Shown piece after piece: positions 5,820 to 6,811 of a DNA stretch of 6,811 nucleotides. Position 1 is the first letter of the stretch. Each line of letters begins with the position of its first letter. The notes under the pieces are model-generated. The model was given only the letters and a program-made list of their open reading frames with translations, did no database searches and was not told the DNA's origin. The stretch comes from an uncultured Rhodospirillales bacterium (GTDB taxonomy: Bacteria; Pseudomonadota; Alphaproteobacteria; Acetobacterales; Acetobacteraceae). Position numbers and translations under genes: made by a program. The stretch covers positions 1 through 6,811 of the forward strand of contig CAIZGT010000114.1 of NCBI GenBank assembly GCA_903932545.1. Direction: 5' to 3'.

Positions 5820-6539
5820 ATGTCGGCGCAACTCACCGCGCTCGGCCTGCCGTTCGAGCGACTGGACGCCAGCGATGGCCGCGCGCTGACGGCGGCGGAT
5901 CGGGCACGCGTGGATCACCAGGAGCGGAAGGCGATTTCGGCCTACCCGCTGTCAGACAATGAAATCGGCTGTTGGCTGAGCCATTTGCGGGCGATGCAGT
6001 CGCTGCTCGATAGCGGCGAGGCGATGGCGGCGATTGTGGAGGATGACGCGGCCCTTACCGCTGAGACTCCCGCCGTGCTGGCCGCGATTGCTTCGATGGA
6101 TCGCCGCTTCGATGCCATCGATCTGCATCGCCTGTTCAACAAGCATGAGCGTTTCGTGAAGATTCTGCCGTTGCTGCCCGATCTCGCGCTGGGCCGGGTT
6201 GGCTACACCCATATGCGATTGACCGCCTATGTGATCTCACGCGAAGGGGCTGCGAAATTCCTCGCCCAATCCGCCCATTTTGCCCATGCGGTGGACAAGG
6301 CGCTGCACCGTTATTGGCATAATGGGCTCGACCTTTACGGCATCGAACGCCCGGTGGCGGCGCAAGATGATGGTGGCGTGTCCTATATCGAGGAAACCCG
6401 CAGCCAAGAGCGCCCCGCCGAACGCCCGCGTTATCCGGATGCCGGATCGCTGCGTTGGCAAGTAGCGCGGCGGATGGAGAAATGGCGCGAAAGCTACCAC
6501 AAGCGCAGGGCGTTTGCGAAGTTGATCCAGCGTGGCTGA
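5820..6539 (+). CDS. Glycosyltransferase family 25 (LPS type), lacking its N-terminal strand
   Basis: This encodes 239 residues of a family-25 glycosyltransferase, enzymes that add sugars to lipopolysaccharide or other surface glycans at the inner membrane. Visible family blocks are LGLPFERLDASDGRAL (8-23), NEIGCWLSHLRAM (47-59), the acidic sugar-nucleotide/metal motif VEDDA (E74-D75-D76), and YVISREGAAKFL followed by HAVDKALHRYW, the usual C-terminal pattern. The C-terminus is basic (RRMEKWRESYHKRRAFAK). ATG 5820 is the first start after the amber codon and is only 12 bases beyond it, with no good ribosome binding site, so translation would depend on restart after the stop. Starting here loses VILINLAR, the first strand of the nucleotide-binding fold, so the product may be inactive. 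The rest is intact, with no other stop or frameshift, which argues for a recent change, a functional restart, stop suppression, or a sequencing error. Without the stop it would be a 256-residue protein, normal for the family. Confidence 0.8.
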   Translation: MSAQLTALGLPFERLDASDGRALTAADRARVDHQERKAISAYPLSDNEIGCWLSHLRAMQSLLDSGEAMAAIVEDDAALTAETPAVLAAIASMDRRFDAIDLHRLFNKHERFVKILPLLPDLALGRVGYTHMRLTAYVISREGAAKFLAQSAHFAHAVDKALHRYWHNGLDLYGIERPVAAQDDGGVSYIEETRSQERPAERPRYPDAGSLRWQVARRMEKWRESYHKRRAFAKLIQRG

Positions 6540-6648
6540 CCGCCAATCGACAATTGCGGGCACAGGTTTGGGGTGGCGCGCTCTTGCCCCAATGCCGGAG
6601 CGGATGCATTCTATCACCCGATAAAAAAACAAACGCCTCGGGGGAAAC

Positions 6649-6811
6649 ATGGGCCAGTCAGCAACAACGGCATTGCCCAAGGAACTGAGTGAAGCCGAAA
6701 TCACCGTGTTCACTCGGATCGCATGGCGGATCATGCCGCTGCTGGTTTTGGCATACATCATCAACTTCATCGACCGCACCAATGTCGGCGTCGCAGCGTT
6801 GACGATGAACA
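6649..6811 (+). CDS. MFS transporter, anion:cation symporter type (3' end outside window)
   Basis: The first 54 residues of a major facilitator superfamily transporter run off the right edge. After a hydrophilic cytoplasmic N-terminus (LPKELSEAEITVFTRIAWR) the first membrane segment reads IMPLLVLAYIINFIDRTNVG and continues VAALTMN. The R-x2-P-L-x-x-x-Y-x-x-(N/S)-F-(I/L)-DR-x-N-(V/I)-G signature is that of the anion:cation symporter (ACS) family, which imports organic acids such as tartrate, glucarate, phthalate or hydroxyphenylacetate with protons. The substrate cannot be told from this fragment. ATG 6649 is preceded by the purine-rich GGGGGAAA (6640-6647). A 109-base gap from the glycosyltransferase suggests its own transcription unit, although I see no convincing promoter. 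Confidence 0.87.
   Translation, partial: MGQSATTALPKELSEAEITVFTRIAWRIMPLLVLAYIINFIDRTNVGVAALTMN

Noticed and set aside
6568..6592. TTGGGG / CCCCAA stem after the glycosyltransferase as a terminator
   Set aside because: The stem is 6 bp with a 13-base loop and no T-run; it may be chance in GC-rich DNA.
6584..6612. TTGCCC and CATTCT as a promoter for the MFS gene
   Set aside because: The -10 element matches only three of six consensus positions; nothing else supports it.
6237..6782. Minus-strand open frame of 181 codons across the end of the glycosyltransferase and the start of the MFS gene
   Set aside because: It opposes two recognisable genes and has no motif; the A-run at 6622-6628 would also lie inside it.

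Overview
The window looks like a piece of the chromosome of a GC-rich, Gram-negative alphaproteobacterium. The reasons are two lipoprotein signal peptides, a TonB protein, a MetH of the short-tailed type, and a family-25 glycosyltransferase of the LPS type. Bilobal retropepsin-like lipoproteins and the small basic protein at 835-1407 recall Acetobacteraceae and relatives; that placement is from memory of similar proteins, not from a search. All genes I can support are on the + strand. I see no tRNA, rRNA, CRISPR array, insertion sequence or phage gene.

Layout. 1-707 is the C-terminal end of cobalamin-dependent methionine synthase (metH), entering from the left. A perfect 12-bp inverted repeat follows (745-780), then a basic protein of unknown function (835-1407). 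After a gap of about 200 bp with a weak promoter candidate come two tandem paralogous lipoproteins with two aspartic-protease lobes each (1613-2554 and 2604-3569). A hairpin at 3571-3601 separates them from a tight run of genes: a cation diffusion facilitator of the YiiP/FieF type (3621-4523), a TonB protein overlapping its end (4474-5199), a PduO-type cobalamin adenosyltransferase (5211-5765), and a family-25 glycosyltransferase (5820-6539). The last gene, on the right edge, is the start of an MFS transporter of the anion:cation symporter type (6649 onward).

How the genes fit together. The four genes from 3621 to 6539 overlap or lie within a few bases of each other and are probably co-transcribed. 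A TonB next to a cobalamin adenosyltransferase, with metH a few kilobases away, gives a loose vitamin B12 theme (uptake energy, conversion to adenosylcobalamin, a B12-dependent enzyme). No B12 transporter or B12 riboswitch is visible, so this is only an inference.

The most striking observation is in the glycosyltransferase. A perfect ribosome binding site and ATG at 5769 open a frame that reads like the family's N-terminus, but it meets an in-frame amber codon (5805-5807) after 12 codons. The rest of the gene continues intact in the same frame from ATG 5820. This is either a recent pseudogene, a restart, a suppressed stop, or a sequencing error. I do not see convincing evidence for a wholly new multi-gene system here; the tandem two-lobed aspartic-protease lipoproteins are the least characterised part.
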